This document shows positions 26,507-35,292 of a stretch of DNA of 64,000 nt, in pieces (the stretch's first letter is position 1; the number at the start of each line of letters is the position of its first letter). The position numbers were made by a program, and so were the translations under genes. The stretch spans positions 62,001 to 126,000 of the forward strand of contig JBCCUK010000006.1 in the NCBI GenBank assembly GCA_039196965.1, given 5' to 3'. The notes under the pieces were generated by a model. The model was given only the letters and a program-made list of their open reading frames with translations. It was not told where the DNA came from and ran no database searches. Source of the DNA: CALLCD01 sp039196965. Lineage in GTDB: Bacteria > Pseudomonadota > Alphaproteobacteria > Caulobacterales > Hyphomonadaceae.

Positions 26507-28363
26507 TTACAAACAAATCACGCCCTCTCCCGACGGTTCTGCGTAAAGCGCGGTAACAAGATCTGCTCGCCGATCAATTACACAGCGCTGGTTCACATAT
26601 CCCTTGTCGGTGATTTCGCCGGCATCGATAGATGGCGGTTCCGTCATAATCAAAAGCCGCTTCAACCGCCGGGACGAGCCCGGCTCACCGGCATTAAAGG
26701 CAGCGGCCTTCGCAGCGAGATCCGCACCGAATTTCGCCATGGCAGCCGCCATGTCTCCTCCAGCCTCGGTCGCATACTGCTCCACCGCCACCGGTGACGG
26801 CCAGACGAGCGCGCTTGCATAATTCCTGTCCTGCCCAGCAATAACGGCATCGAAAATCAGCGGTGAACAGGCCGCGACGAAGTCCGGTCGCAATACGCCG
26901 ACGCTGACCCACGTGCCGGAGGACAGCTTGAAGTCTTCGCCCACACGACCATCGAATATAATGCCCTTATTCGGATCATTTTCATCGACAAGCTTTACCG
27001 CGTCGCCAAGGCAGTAGAAGCCTTCCTCGTCGAACACTTCAGCATTCTTTTCCGGCATGTCGAGATAACCCGGCATGACGGTTGGACCTTTGACCCGCAC
27101 TTCCAGTTTCGATCCGTTGGGCACGAGTTTCAAAGTCAGTCCCGGCAGTGGCAAACCGATCAAACCGACCCGCTCAACGATCCAGTGCACCACCGTTATG
27201 CCTTGCGTTTCCGTTGCGCCATACATGGTGAGGATCGGGATCCGCTTGCCCGTCGCCTTGATGGCGAGGTTTTGTATCCGATCATAAAGATCATCTGACA
27301 GCGACGCGCCGCCATAGGCCACCGTTCGCATATTCTTGAAGAAGGCATGGAGCAGCTCATCATCCTGCTCCATGGCCTCTGCCAGCATGGCAAGGGCAAT
27401 GGGGGCTGTGCCGAACGTATCCGGTGAACAGTCCCTTACATTGCGGATCGTCCTGTCGAACAGTGCCGGAGTTGGCTTGCCGTCATCGATCCAGAAGGTC
27501 GCACCGTTAGACAGCGCCCCGTTGAAGTTTACATTCGACCCGGAAATATGGTTCCAGGGCAACCAATCGAGGAACTGCGGCACACGATCAGGGTCATAAT
27601 CAGGATCACGGGAATCATCGCGTAAGCCCTCCACTCCGGCAATCTGACTGCATAGCGCACCCTGGGTCGTCGGCACCGGCTTCGGCATGCCCGTGGAGCC
27701 CGACGTAAAGAGATATTTCGCAATCGTTTCATCGGTCTGGGCATTGAGCGCGGTGTCCACAGCATCCGTAGGGTCCGTCGCCACCAGATCGGCATAGTCG
27801 ATCACGTCTCCGCCAGCACCTACAGCTGTGAACACTTTGCAGGAGGAGCAATCGAGCGCGGCCAGCGCCGGTTTGAACGGCTCCAGTTGCTCAGCGAATA
27901 TGATAGCCGGTTTAACAGCATTGAAGCAGTGCTTCAGTTTTTCAAAATCCGTCGACATCAGCGAGTAAGGCACAGAGATAGGCGCAATCGGCACGCCAGC
28001 CTTATGGGCTCCCAGCATAATCATGGCGAGACGGATCGAGTTTCCAGAAAGCGCCATCACTGGCGCGTCAGCTGTTGCTCCCATATCGAGGAAGGCTTGA
28101 GCGAGGCTGTCCGTTACGCGCTTTGCCTCGCCATAGGTAATCTCGTCCCAGGCATCGGTCTCCGGGTTCCGCTCCTTCAGAAATACACGGTCCGGATGTT
28201 CCGCAGCTTTCTCATTCAGGAGGTGCCCGATCGTTTGCGGCCGGTCGCCCGGCGGCTGGTTTGGCGTAAGATAAATAACCCCGCCCTCGCCGCGCGTCAT
28301 CTTTATGTCCGGAGGCAACTGCCCCAACGCTCGGAACGGTGGCAGGCTCTGACTGTCGGCCAT
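26507..28363 (-). CDS. Feruloyl-CoA synthase-like acyl-CoA ligase
   Basis: This 618-residue AMP-forming ligase activates a carboxylic acid to its CoA thioester in two steps, through an acyl-adenylate. The start is the ATG at 28363 behind AGGGAGAA; the longer frame to 28453 has no ribosome-binding site. The P-loop TSGSTGMPKPVP, the core motif MYGATETQG and YCLGDAVKLVDE are visible. The segment LSGNSIRLAMIMLGAHKAGVP and the PYSLMSTDFEKL block match the feruloyl-CoA synthase subfamily. The C-terminal lysine region is unusual: it ends in GEITDKGYVNQR. No feruloyl-CoA hydratase or vanillin dehydrogenase gene lies nearby, so the true substrate may be another aromatic or aliphatic acid. Confidence 0.82.
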   Translation of the reverse strand: MADSQSLPPFRALGQLPPDIKMTRGEGGVIYLTPNQPPGDRPQTIGHLLNEKAAEHPDRVFLKERNPETDAWDEITYGEAKRVTDSLAQAFLDMGATADAPVMALSGNSIRLAMIMLGAHKAGVPIAPISVPYSLMSTDFEKLKHCFNAVKPAIIFAEQLEPFKPALAALDCSSCKVFTAVGAGGDVIDYADLVATDPTDAVDTALNAQTDETIAKYLFTSGSTGMPKPVPTTQGALCSQIAGVEGLRDDSRDPDYDPDRVPQFLDWLPWNHISGSNVNFNGALSNGATFWIDDGKPTPALFDRTIRNVRDCSPDTFGTAPIALAMLAEAMEQDDELLHAFFKNMRTVAYGGASLSDDLYDRIQNLAIKATGKRIPILTMYGATETQGITVVHWIVERVGLIGLPLPGLTLKLVPNGSKLEVRVKGPTVMPGYLDMPEKNAEVFDEEGFYCLGDAVKLVDENDPNKGIIFDGRVGEDFKLSSGTWVSVGVLRPDFVAACSPLIFDAVIAGQDRNYASALVWPSPVAVEQYATEAGGDMAAAMAKFGADLAAKAAAFNAGEPGSSRRLKRLLIMTEPPSIDAGEITDKGYVNQRCVIDRRADLVTALYAEPSGEGVICL

Positions 28364-28540
28364 GGCGTTTCTCCCTGAATATCTCTGTTCAAAATAAAGG
28401 CATGAATGGCCGCTGGGAGCAAATCCAATGCGATGCGACAGGATTAAAAACATTACCGGTACGTAACCCTGCGGGGTGATGAGGCATCGGGCGGATACTG
28501 CTCTTTTCTGATTGTGTTCATCATCGGGGAGCCAGATTAC

Positions 28541-28972
28541 ATGAAAAACCTTGTCGCCATTGGGCTTTTGAGCGGTGTGCTCGCGGCCTGCGCCACCACA
28601 CCCAGCTCAGGCAGTACTGAACTCACCCCACTTCTTGTCGCCAACCAGCCGGGAGATAGCGACATGACATGCGAGGACATTTCAGCCGAGCTTGATCGCA
28701 TGTCCGTTATGATCGCCGAAGCCAATCAGGGCGCGGTGAATGCAGAGAACTCAGGAGCAGCGGCCGGCGCTGCTGGCAATGTTGCGGTCAATGCCGCCCT
28801 TTACAGCGGCGCGCTTGGCCGCGTTCCGGGGCTTGGCATCGCAGCAAATGCCGCGAGTGGCATGGCCCAGCGCCAGGCCCAGGCCGAAGCAGAACGCCAG
28901 GCCGAAAACGCGCGCAGAGCAGAACTGCGCCAGACCACACTTACAGGAATAGCAGCTGGGAAAGGCTGTTAG
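28541..28972 (+). CDS. Small Ala-rich lipoprotein of unknown function
   Basis: This 143-residue protein starts at the ATG at 28541 with GGGGA about 10 bases upstream. It carries a lipoprotein signal ending in LAAC (Cys17). After a short linker there is a Cys-containing CEDISAELDRMSVMI helix, and then a Gly/Ala-rich segment (NAENSGAAAGAAGN...) that resembles a glycine-zipper. A Gln/Ala/Glu/Arg-rich helical tail ends in a C-terminal Cys. No catalytic motif is visible. An envelope-structural role is plausible but inferred only. Confidence 0.8.
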   Translation: MKNLVAIGLLSGVLAACATTPSSGSTELTPLLVANQPGDSDMTCEDISAELDRMSVMIAEANQGAVNAENSGAAAGAAGNVAVNAALYSGALGRVPGLGIAANAASGMAQRQAQAEAERQAENARRAELRQTTLTGIAAGKGC

Positions 28973-28999
28973 CCGGGGGACGCCCAAAGGGGGTGCAGA

Positions 29000-29037
29000 G
29001 CGTTGCAGCGGCTTCAAACACTTTGCGGCTGCAACGC
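29000..29037. terminator. Hairpin between convergent genes
   Basis: GCGTTGCAGC (29000-29009) and GCTGCAACGC (29028-29037) are perfect 10-base complements with an 18-base loop. The right part overlaps the last codons of the LuxR-type gene. No T-run follows on either strand, so a classical intrinsic terminator is uncertain. Confidence 0.4.
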
Positions 29038-30738
29038 CTCTCGCATCGATTGAACAACAAACTCGGCAACCCGCTTCGGGCGCTCGTATAGCAGAATTGA
29101 GCTGGCATCCGGCTCAAGGATATAGCGTGCGCTCCTGAGCGATCGCGTCACCGCTTCGACATTCTCCGCGCGGACAATACGGCAGTTCTCCGGTTGCAAC
29201 CAGAATTGCGGGCACGCTACCGAAGCCAAGTCTTCGCTCCAGTCAGCATGCTTGGATTTCTCATCAAGAAGATATGGCGCGCCGTCCTGCTCAACGGAAT
29301 GAAACAGTCCAAGGGCATGGAGTTCCATGACGCCGGGCATTCGCAGCGCCCCCATATCGGTTTCAGATGAGCTATAGCGATCGATCAGAAACTTATCCGC
29401 GCCTGATCTGCGAAAATTCCGTACACCAAGGGTATTTGAGAGCTTCAAGATCGAAGGCGCGAAACGCGCTGCCATCGCCGCAAAACGGACCCGTCGATCC
29501 ATGCCCGCATAGTGTTCCGGTTTCAGCGGAATACCGCCATTAATTAGAATCAGGGATGCAGACCGTTCCCCGAGCGCATTGGCGAGCCTTGCCCCGTGGC
29601 TTGTACCAAGCTGCTGGGCAACGATATGTACATTTCCTTCCGTATGGAGATTTATTAGCGCCAGGGCATCATCTATCACCGTTTGCTCAAACAACGCCTC
29701 CCGCTTTGGCGAACTTGTATATCCATAAGATGGACGTGATGGTGCCAGCAGGGTGACATTATGTTCGTCCAGATAGCAAAGGAAGTCTGGATGGAAAAAC
29801 GGCCCCTGAATCAGAGCGTGAATAAAGACGACGATCCGGGATCCCGACCCATGGCGATAATAGGCAACCGTTCGGCCCTCCCGCTGAAAGGTTTCAAGAT
29901 TGGTCGTAGGCGTCTTCCAACTGCTGAGAGTGTCAGAGCTTTGCTCAGTTTCCGGCATTTGCCGGAGCATGTAGGCAATGCCAGCGGATAGCTGCACGAC
30001 GTCAGCCATTCGGGCACAACCGACCTTTCTGAGGATGCTCTTTGATTGAGCCTTGATGGTCTCGGGGGACCGCCCCCTCTGCTCTGCAATATCCTTGGGG
30101 CTTTGATTCTGCAGATAACACGCGAGCACTTCCGTTTCAGATGCGGTCAGGCCCAGTGCATTGCCAAGCCGCGACAGTAATCCTTCCGACCAATGAACAT
30201 AGGACAGGGATACGTGCAGTTCATCACCGGAGTGAGCGCTGCTGCGGATAAGACCGAGACAGGCACGGCTATCATCCTCTCCGACAGATGTTAGAAAGAT
30301 ACGATCCTGATGATCGGATTGGCCGAGGGCGTTTTCAATCGCCTTCACCGCCGTGTGGTCGACCATCAGCTCGTTGAGGGGGATGAGCCCTTCAGAGCCA
30401 ATCAGCTTCTCGGCTGCTGCATTGGCCGTGACCATGTGACTGTTTGGATTTATCGACAGAACCGCATGGTGGGTCGCCACCGCAGCATCGGCATCTTCCG
30501 CCGCAATCGCCATATCGAAAACTCTGGCCAGCCGGTCGGCATGGGCATCAAGTTCGGAGTGGGCGGCACCGTTCCCGATTATAGATCTATCGACTTCGCC
30601 GGTTTCTGGATCGACAGCAAAGAAATCATGTGCGGCATCGAGAAATTTCTCAAACGCTACGTTCTGAAGCGGCACTTCATAAGCGAGGCCCAAAAGCTCG
30701 ATATAGGCAGTTTCAGACGATGGATTCGGTGTGTCCAT
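29014..30738 (-). CDS. PAS-like / LuxR-type HTH / alpha-beta-hydrolase fusion regulator
   Basis: This 574-residue protein (start chosen at the ATG at 30738; an upstream ATG at 30822 is possible and neither has a strong ribosome-binding site) has three parts. An N-terminal PAS-like region (about 95-190) includes AVLSINPNSHMVTAN. A GerE/LuxR HTH lies at about 205-265 (LTASETEVLACYLQNQSPKDIA, with ETIKAQSKSILRKVG). An alpha/beta-hydrolase fold occupies about 300-570, with an oxyanion-type VFIHALIQGPFFHP. The catalytic acid position reads ENC instead of xDD and the catalytic His position reads ASS instead of AGH. The nucleophile elbow is either GTSHG, shifted by one turn, or lost. By eye this looks like a catalytically dead, ligand-sensing domain. 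Confidence 0.85.
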   Translation of the reverse strand: MDTPNPSSETAYIELLGLAYEVPLQNVAFEKFLDAAHDFFAVDPETGEVDRSIIGNGAAHSELDAHADRLARVFDMAIAAEDADAAVATHHAVLSINPNSHMVTANAAAEKLIGSEGLIPLNELMVDHTAVKAIENALGQSDHQDRIFLTSVGEDDSRACLGLIRSSAHSGDELHVSLSYVHWSEGLLSRLGNALGLTASETEVLACYLQNQSPKDIAEQRGRSPETIKAQSKSILRKVGCARMADVVQLSAGIAYMLRQMPETEQSSDTLSSWKTPTTNLETFQREGRTVAYYRHGSGSRIVVFIHALIQGPFFHPDFLCYLDEHNVTLLAPSRPSYGYTSSPKREALFEQTVIDDALALINLHTEGNVHIVAQQLGTSHGARLANALGERSASLILINGGIPLKPEHYAGMDRRVRFAAMAARFAPSILKLSNTLGVRNFRRSGADKFLIDRYSSSETDMGALRMPGVMELHALGLFHSVEQDGAPYLLDEKSKHADWSEDLASVACPQFWLQPENCRIVRAENVEAVTRSLRSARYILEPDASSILLYERPKRVAEFVVQSMREALQPQSV

Positions 30739-30933
30739 TTTAACGATACTGCGTCCCCAAGGCTCCTTCGCCGAACTATGAGTCTGCCAGTGTTTACCTG
30801 ACTCGGCAAACCGTAGGTGCATCCCTTCCGGAAACCAATATCACACGATTTGCCAGGCCAGCGACGGATTTCCGAACCTAGCCCGTTCAACCCGCCATGG
30901 AGGCTTCAACCTCAATAAGAACGGATAAATGAA

Positions 30934-31320
30934 ATGAAGATGTCATTGCCGATCAAAACCGCCGCCCTTGCAGGATTGACCGCCTGCGCAACCCTTGCTG
31001 CACCTGCCCACGCCGCCCCAGCCTATGGTTGGCAGTTTAACCCACGCCTTTGCCCGGATCTTGTGGAAGATCGCCTTGACCAACGCGTTACCCTGTCCCG
31101 CCGTGATCTGCGGGAAGATGTTCGTGACGCCCGCCGCCTGAACTGTCCCGCCTCCGCCTGGACCTATGTTGCCGCACCCGGCGTCGCAGTGGCCACAATT
31201 CCCACCGTCTATACCGGCCCCCGCGCCGTCTATGTCGGGCGCGCGGGATACTATCAGTATCCCTCCCGCAGATTCTTTCGCCGGGGCTCGCCCGTTCGTA
31301 TCAATATTGTGGTGAGGTAG
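30934..31320 (+). CDS. Secreted basic Tyr/Arg-rich protein of unknown function
   Basis: This 128-residue protein has a signal peptide (MKMSLPIKTAALAGL..., with cleavage after AHA near residue 27). The mature part contains two cysteines (CPDLVEDRLDQRVTLS and LNCPAS) that could form a disulfide. The C-terminus is rich in Tyr, Arg and Gly (VYVGRAGYYQYPSRRFFRRG). An ATG two codons later is also possible. It is a periplasmic or secreted protein with no recognised family, standing alone between the fusion regulator and the MFS gene. A perfect 12-base inverted repeat follows it. Confidence 0.75.
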   Translation: MKMSLPIKTAALAGLTACATLAAPAHAAPAYGWQFNPRLCPDLVEDRLDQRVTLSRRDLREDVRDARRLNCPASAWTYVAAPGVAVATIPTVYTGPRAVYVGRAGYYQYPSRRFFRRGSPVRINIVVR

Positions 31321-31340
31321 CACCTACCCTCTCCACAACA

Positions 31341-31387
31341 GGCCGGGGCTCCAACTAGAACTTTCCCCTCGACCCGGAGCCCCGGCC
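31341..31387 (+). terminator. Strong hairpin downstream of the secreted-protein gene
   Basis: GGCCGGGGCTCC (31341-31352) and GGAGCCCCGGCC (31376-31387) are perfect 12-base complements with a 23-base loop, starting 20 bases after the stop at 31320. There is no T-run directly after the right arm. It probably works as a terminator or mRNA-stabilising end rather than a textbook intrinsic terminator. Confidence 0.5.
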
Positions 31388-31439
31388 CACGCTTTCGAAA
31401 AATCATTGACACAAGCTGCCAATCCGCCAAACGGCGTAT

Positions 31440-32660
31440 ATGTTCAGCTTCCTCAAGAACAATACACGTTGGATTGCCGGGGGCTTCTTGCTCACCTTCT
31501 TTTCGTCATTTGGCCAGACCTTTTTCATCGGCCTGTCGGGAGAGGAACTGCGTGAGAAATTCAGCCTTACCGATGGCGAGTTTGGACTGATCTATATGGT
31601 GGCTACCCTTGGCAGTGCGCTCAGCCTGCCATGGCTGGGGCGGGCCCTCGATATTATGCCCGGCTGGAAAGTCGCCCGGCTTGTTATACCGTCTCTCGCT
31701 GTTGCCTGTGTCCTCATTCCCCTGGCACCGAGCGTGACAGCCTTGATCGTCCTGCTTTATCTCCTGCGGCTGCTTGGTCAGGGCATGATGACCCACACAG
31801 CACTGACGGAAATTGGACGCTGGTTTTCAGCCAATCGCGGCCGCGCGACCTCGCTGGTCGTGCCCGGCCATCAGGGCGGAGAGGCCGCTCTGCCAATCCT
31901 CTTTACCCTGATCGCTGGGTCTGTCGGATGGCAGTATGCCTGGTTTGGCGCGGCCTTGGCACTCGTCATGATTGCCTGGCCATCCATCATCCTGCTCTGG
32001 CGCATCGAACGCTCGCCAAAATCGGTCGCAGGACAAACCGGCGAAGTGCGCACGGCGAAGGACTGGACCCGCGCAGAGGTCGTCCGCGACCCGGTGTTCT
32101 ATGCAACGCTGATCGGCGTTTTAGCTCCTCCTTTTATCGGTACGACGATCTTTTTCCATCAGGACTATCTGATAGAACTGCGCGGCTATGCGCCCCTCGC
32201 CTTTGCCAGCGCCTTTCCTTTGATGGCCGCGACCACGGTTGCGTTTGCCTTGATCTGCGGCCAACTGACCGACCGATTCGGCGCGCTGAAACTGCTGCCC
32301 TGGTTCCTCCTTCCCCTGGCCACTGCAAGTGCTGTGGCGGGGGTCTTCGAACCGGTTTGGGGCATTTATCTTTTCATGTTTCTGCTTGGCGTCAGCTATG
32401 GTTTCACCTCTACGCTCCTAGGGGCCCTTTGGCCTGAGATTTATGGCGTCAGACATCTTGGATCGATCCGGGCGATTATCGTCGCAGCCATGGTCTTCTC
32501 AACGGCACTTGGTCCTGGCCTTACCGGAGCCCTGATCGACAAAGGCATAGAACTGCCAGCCCAGCTCATCGTGATGAGCGTGTGGTGCGTGGCCGCGTCC
32601 CTGATATTCGCGGTCGTCTCACCGACGATCGCCCGGCGGAATGCGGCGGCGCTGGCCTGA
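31440..32660 (+). CDS. Major facilitator superfamily transporter
   Basis: This 406-residue polytopic protein has about 12 transmembrane helices and an MFS loop 2-3 motif variant (LGRALDIMPGWKVARL). The central loop is hydrophilic (IERSPKSVAGQTGEV) and the second half mirrors it with CGQLTDRFGALKLL. The substrate cannot be deduced. The gene sits alone and converges on leuA with an 18-base gap. No regulator is directly adjacent, although the fusion regulator is 1.4 kb away. Confidence 0.88.
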   Translation: MFSFLKNNTRWIAGGFLLTFFSSFGQTFFIGLSGEELREKFSLTDGEFGLIYMVATLGSALSLPWLGRALDIMPGWKVARLVIPSLAVACVLIPLAPSVTALIVLLYLLRLLGQGMMTHTALTEIGRWFSANRGRATSLVVPGHQGGEAALPILFTLIAGSVGWQYAWFGAALALVMIAWPSIILLWRIERSPKSVAGQTGEVRTAKDWTRAEVVRDPVFYATLIGVLAPPFIGTTIFFHQDYLIELRGYAPLAFASAFPLMAATTVAFALICGQLTDRFGALKLLPWFLLPLATASAVAGVFEPVWGIYLFMFLLGVSYGFTSTLLGALWPEIYGVRHLGSIRAIIVAAMVFSTALGPGLTGALIDKGIELPAQLIVMSVWCVAASLIFAVVSPTIARRNAAALA

Positions 32661-32678
32661 CGGCGTCTGGACCGAAAA

Positions 32679-34211
32679 CTAAGCTGCGAGCCGCTTTGCC
32701 TTGCGCGCTTCCAGCTTGTTAAGCGCATGAATATATGCCTTGGCAGACGCGACCAGCGTATCGGTATGGGCACCCTGCCCAGTGGCAATAATACCCTCGC
32801 CCTTCAGCCGGACAGACACTTTGGCCTGGGCATCGGTTCCGCCCGTGACGGCGTGGACCTGATAAAGCTCCAGCCGCGCATGGGTATCGACGATTTTGCG
32901 GATCGCCCGGAACACGGCATCGACGGGGCCATTGCCCTCGGACTCGGCTTCGACCGCGTCGCCGTCTACCGTGACGCAGAGATACGCTGTCTGGGGTCCA
33001 TCGGACCCGCACATCACTTTCAGAGACTGGAAAGAAATCCGCTCACCGGCAGCCGACAGCTGATCGTCGACCAGCGCGGCGATGTCATCATCGAAGACAT
33101 GTTTCTTCTTGTCTGCCAGGCGCTTGAAGCGCTGGAACGCATTCATCAGCTCATCATCGTCGAGCTCATAGCCCATACTCTCCAGCTTGTCGCGGAAGGC
33201 ATGGCGGCCGGAATGCTTGCCCATCACAAGGGATGTCTTGGAAACGCCGACATCCTCCGGCTTCATGATCTCATAGGTCTCGGCATGCTTGAGCATACCA
33301 TCCTGGTGAATACCACTCTCATGGGCAAAGGCATTCTTGCCGACAATCGCCTTGTTGTACTGAACAGGAAATCCGGTAATCCGCGACACCATCTTGGACG
33401 CCGTGGCGAGCTTCGTCGCATCGATGCCGGAATGGTAGGGCAGCGTATCGTTCCGCACCCGGAGCGCCATAACAACTTCCTCCAGTGCGGCATTGCCGGC
33501 CCGCTCGCCAAGGCCATTGATCGTACATTCGACCTGACGTGCGCCATTCGCCACCCCTGCCAGAGAATTCGCGACGGCAAGTCCCAGATCATTATGACAA
33601 TGGGTTGACCAGATCACTTTGTCAGAGTCCGGAACAATTTCAATCAGTCTACGGATCAGGTCGCCATACTCATCAGGATGCGTATATCCGACCGTATCAG
33701 GAATATTTATCGTTGTTGCGCCCGATGCGATCGCCGCGTCAACGCATTTGACGAGGAACTCCCATTCCGTCCGCGTTGCGTCTTCCGGGGACCATTCTAC
33801 ATCGTCGACAAGATTGCGCGCCTGGGAAACCGATCGGCCGACCGCTTCAAGAACGGCATTCTCGCCCATTTTCAGCTTGTGCTTCATATGCACAGGGCTG
33901 GTCGAGATGAAGGTATGTATCCTCGGACGCGCCGCCGAGCGAACCGCTTCGGCGCAGCGATCTATGTCCCCCGGTGTCGACCGGGCAAGACCGCAAATCA
34001 CAGCGTCTTTGGAGCGTCGCGCAATCTCGCGAACGGCTTCGAAATCACCGGGTGACGCGGCAGGGAAGCCCGCCTCGATAATATCGACCCCCATGGATTC
34101 CAGCAGGTCTGCGAGATCGAGCTTCTCGTTCAGGGTCATGCTCGCGCCCGGGCTTTGTTCGCCGTCGCGCATGGTTGTGTCGAATATGACAATATCGTTT
34201 GGTTTGCTCAT
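32679..34211 (-). CDS. leuA: 2-isopropylmalate synthase
   Basis: LeuA condenses acetyl-CoA and 2-oxoisovalerate in the first committed step of leucine synthesis. The 510-residue protein has the TIM-barrel catalytic domain with FDTTMRDGEQSPGASM near residue 9. The metal-binding HCHNDLGLAVANS and the GLGERAGNA motif are also present. The C-terminal LeuA regulatory domain (about 385-505) binds leucine for feedback inhibition. The 5' region carries a Leu-rich leader peptide and a potential attenuator (34258-34374), so leucine supply probably also controls expression. leuCDB are not in the window. Confidence 0.96.
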   Translation of the reverse strand: MSKPNDIVIFDTTMRDGEQSPGASMTLNEKLDLADLLESMGVDIIEAGFPAASPGDFEAVREIARRSKDAVICGLARSTPGDIDRCAEAVRSAARPRIHTFISTSPVHMKHKLKMGENAVLEAVGRSVSQARNLVDDVEWSPEDATRTEWEFLVKCVDAAIASGATTINIPDTVGYTHPDEYGDLIRRLIEIVPDSDKVIWSTHCHNDLGLAVANSLAGVANGARQVECTINGLGERAGNAALEEVVMALRVRNDTLPYHSGIDATKLATASKMVSRITGFPVQYNKAIVGKNAFAHESGIHQDGMLKHAETYEIMKPEDVGVSKTSLVMGKHSGRHAFRDKLESMGYELDDDELMNAFQRFKRLADKKKHVFDDDIAALVDDQLSAAGERISFQSLKVMCGSDGPQTAYLCVTVDGDAVEAESEGNGPVDAVFRAIRKIVDTHARLELYQVHAVTGGTDAQAKVSVRLKGEGIIATGQGAHTDTLVASAKAYIHALNKLEARKAKRLAA

Positions 34212-34260
34212 TTTTGCGGCCTGAATGTCGGTGAAGTTGATTGCTGTCGCTAGATGCCTC

Positions 34261-34306
34261 CCCCTGACCGCGCACCGGTGTCTAACCGGCGGCTGACGGC
34301 CAGGGG
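34261..34306 (-). promoter_or_regulatory. Attenuator-like RNA structures between leuL and leuA
   Basis: On the minus strand the arms at 34306-34297 (CCCCTGGCCG) and 34270-34261 (CGGTCAGGGG) form a 10-bp stem with one G-U pair. An alternative upstream stem pairs GCGGC (about 34310) with GCCGC (about 34292). These arms are mutually exclusive with each other and overlap the end of the leader peptide. No T-run follows the 3' stem, so the exact termination mechanism is unclear. Confidence 0.5.
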
Positions 34307-34338
34307 CCGCTAAGGCATAGGAGCAAATCTTTTCTCAT
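34282..34338 (-). CDS. leuL: Leucine-rich leader peptide of the leuA attenuator
   Basis: An 18-codon frame from the ATG at 34338 to TAG at 34282-34284 encodes MRKDLLLCLSGPWPSAAG. Residues 5-9 use TTG, CTC, CTA, TGC and CTT: four leucine codons in five positions, all different and none the common CTG. Such a run before leuA is the signature of a transcription-attenuation leader that senses charged tRNA-Leu. An in-frame ATG four codons upstream is an alternative start. There is no good ribosome-binding site, and the promoter places the transcript start within a few bases of the ATG, so translation may be leaderless. Confidence 0.65.
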   Translation of the reverse strand: MRKDLLLCLSGPWPSAAG

Positions 34339-34348
34339 AGTGGCACAC

Positions 34349-34374
34349 ATTCTACCGAGTTGTATTACTGTCAA
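34349..34374 (-). promoter_or_regulatory. Putative leuL-leuA promoter
   Basis: On the minus strand TTGACA (34374-34369) is a perfect -35 element and TAGAAT (34354-34349) a good -10 element, although the 14-base spacing is short. Transcription would start near 34341, essentially at the leader-peptide ATG. Confidence 0.45.
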
Positions 34375-34408
34375 GCTAATATATCGGCGGAGCAGGCATA
34401 TTTTGCCT

Positions 34409-35152
34409 TCATGTGCCCATTATACGACGAGCCATCCAGCCAATACCGAACCATAATCCAAGGGCGAGGCTTAATATGGCGAGACCCGCAAGCGGTGATC
34501 CGGCGAAGGTAGACGCAATACCTTCGCCAGCAAAGGCAATCAGGGCCGTCTTCGGGATCGTCCCCAAAACGAGACCGCCAAAATAAGGAAGCCAGCGCGC
34601 GCCACTTGCGCCGAAGGCCATATTCACCAGGAGAAACGGCCCAGCCGGAACATTACGAACGATGGCAGAGGCAAGAAAAGCATTGCGGCTGATCAATTCG
34701 GAGAGCTTTGTAAGCCGGGGGCCAGCGCGCCTTGCCACCACATCCTTTCCTACCCAGCGCCCGACGAAATAGGTCAGCGTCCCTGAGCAGAAAATTGCCA
34801 GCCAGGACCAGGCAAACCCCATAACCGGCCCGAAAGCGAACACCGCTGCCGCAATCAGCGCGAATTGGGGGATGGCAAGAAATGCCCCGGCGCAGAACAC
34901 CAGAGCGGCAACGGGCAGAGCCCAAACCGTGCCGGCGAATCGGCCCGGCAGTTCTGTCAGGTCACGGCTTTCCGCCAGCCATCCGAATTGTGCCGCAAGA
35001 AACAGGGCGATGACGAGAATGGCTATGGAAAAAGCTGCCGCCACACGAAGCGGAGCCAGTTTGGTCTCTGTCACGGGGTTGGAGGTTTGAGCCATTGAAG
35101 CGGTCATATCAGGGGCCTGGTGGTTCCTGGAAGGCGTAGAGGGTTCACTCAT
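34409..35152 (-). CDS. TVP38/TMEM64-family membrane protein
   Basis: This 247-residue integral membrane protein has a VTT/SNARE-associated domain related to DedA: a hydrophilic 30-residue N-terminus, then about five or six transmembrane segments. The conserved FLAIPQFALIAAAVFAFGP and YFVGRWVGKDVV blocks and the re-entrant RNVPAGPFLLVNMAFGA segment are visible. Family members are thought to act in membrane lipid or metal homeostasis, but the function is not firmly established. It lies upstream of leuL-leuA on the same strand but is probably a separate unit because leuA has its own promoter. Confidence 0.87.
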   Translation of the reverse strand: MSEPSTPSRNHQAPDMTASMAQTSNPVTETKLAPLRVAAAFSIAILVIALFLAAQFGWLAESRDLTELPGRFAGTVWALPVAALVFCAGAFLAIPQFALIAAAVFAFGPVMGFAWSWLAIFCSGTLTYFVGRWVGKDVVARRAGPRLTKLSELISRNAFLASAIVRNVPAGPFLLVNMAFGASGARWLPYFGGLVLGTIPKTALIAFAGEGIASTFAGSPLAGLAILSLALGLWFGIGWMARRIMGT

Positions 35153-35292
35153 ACTATACCGGCCGCATTACCTGTCGAACTGACGACTCGCCCATGGCCC
35201 TTACCACACATGGAAAGGCAGTGAATACAGGCGTTTGCCAGCTACACAATCCGGAACAATCAGGGGAGTTCACCGGCATCTATCCCCATAAA

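Noticed and set aside
32727..33608. A 293-codon plus-strand frame opposite leuA
   Set aside because: leuA shows all catalytic motifs on the minus strand. The opposite product has no recognisable fold.
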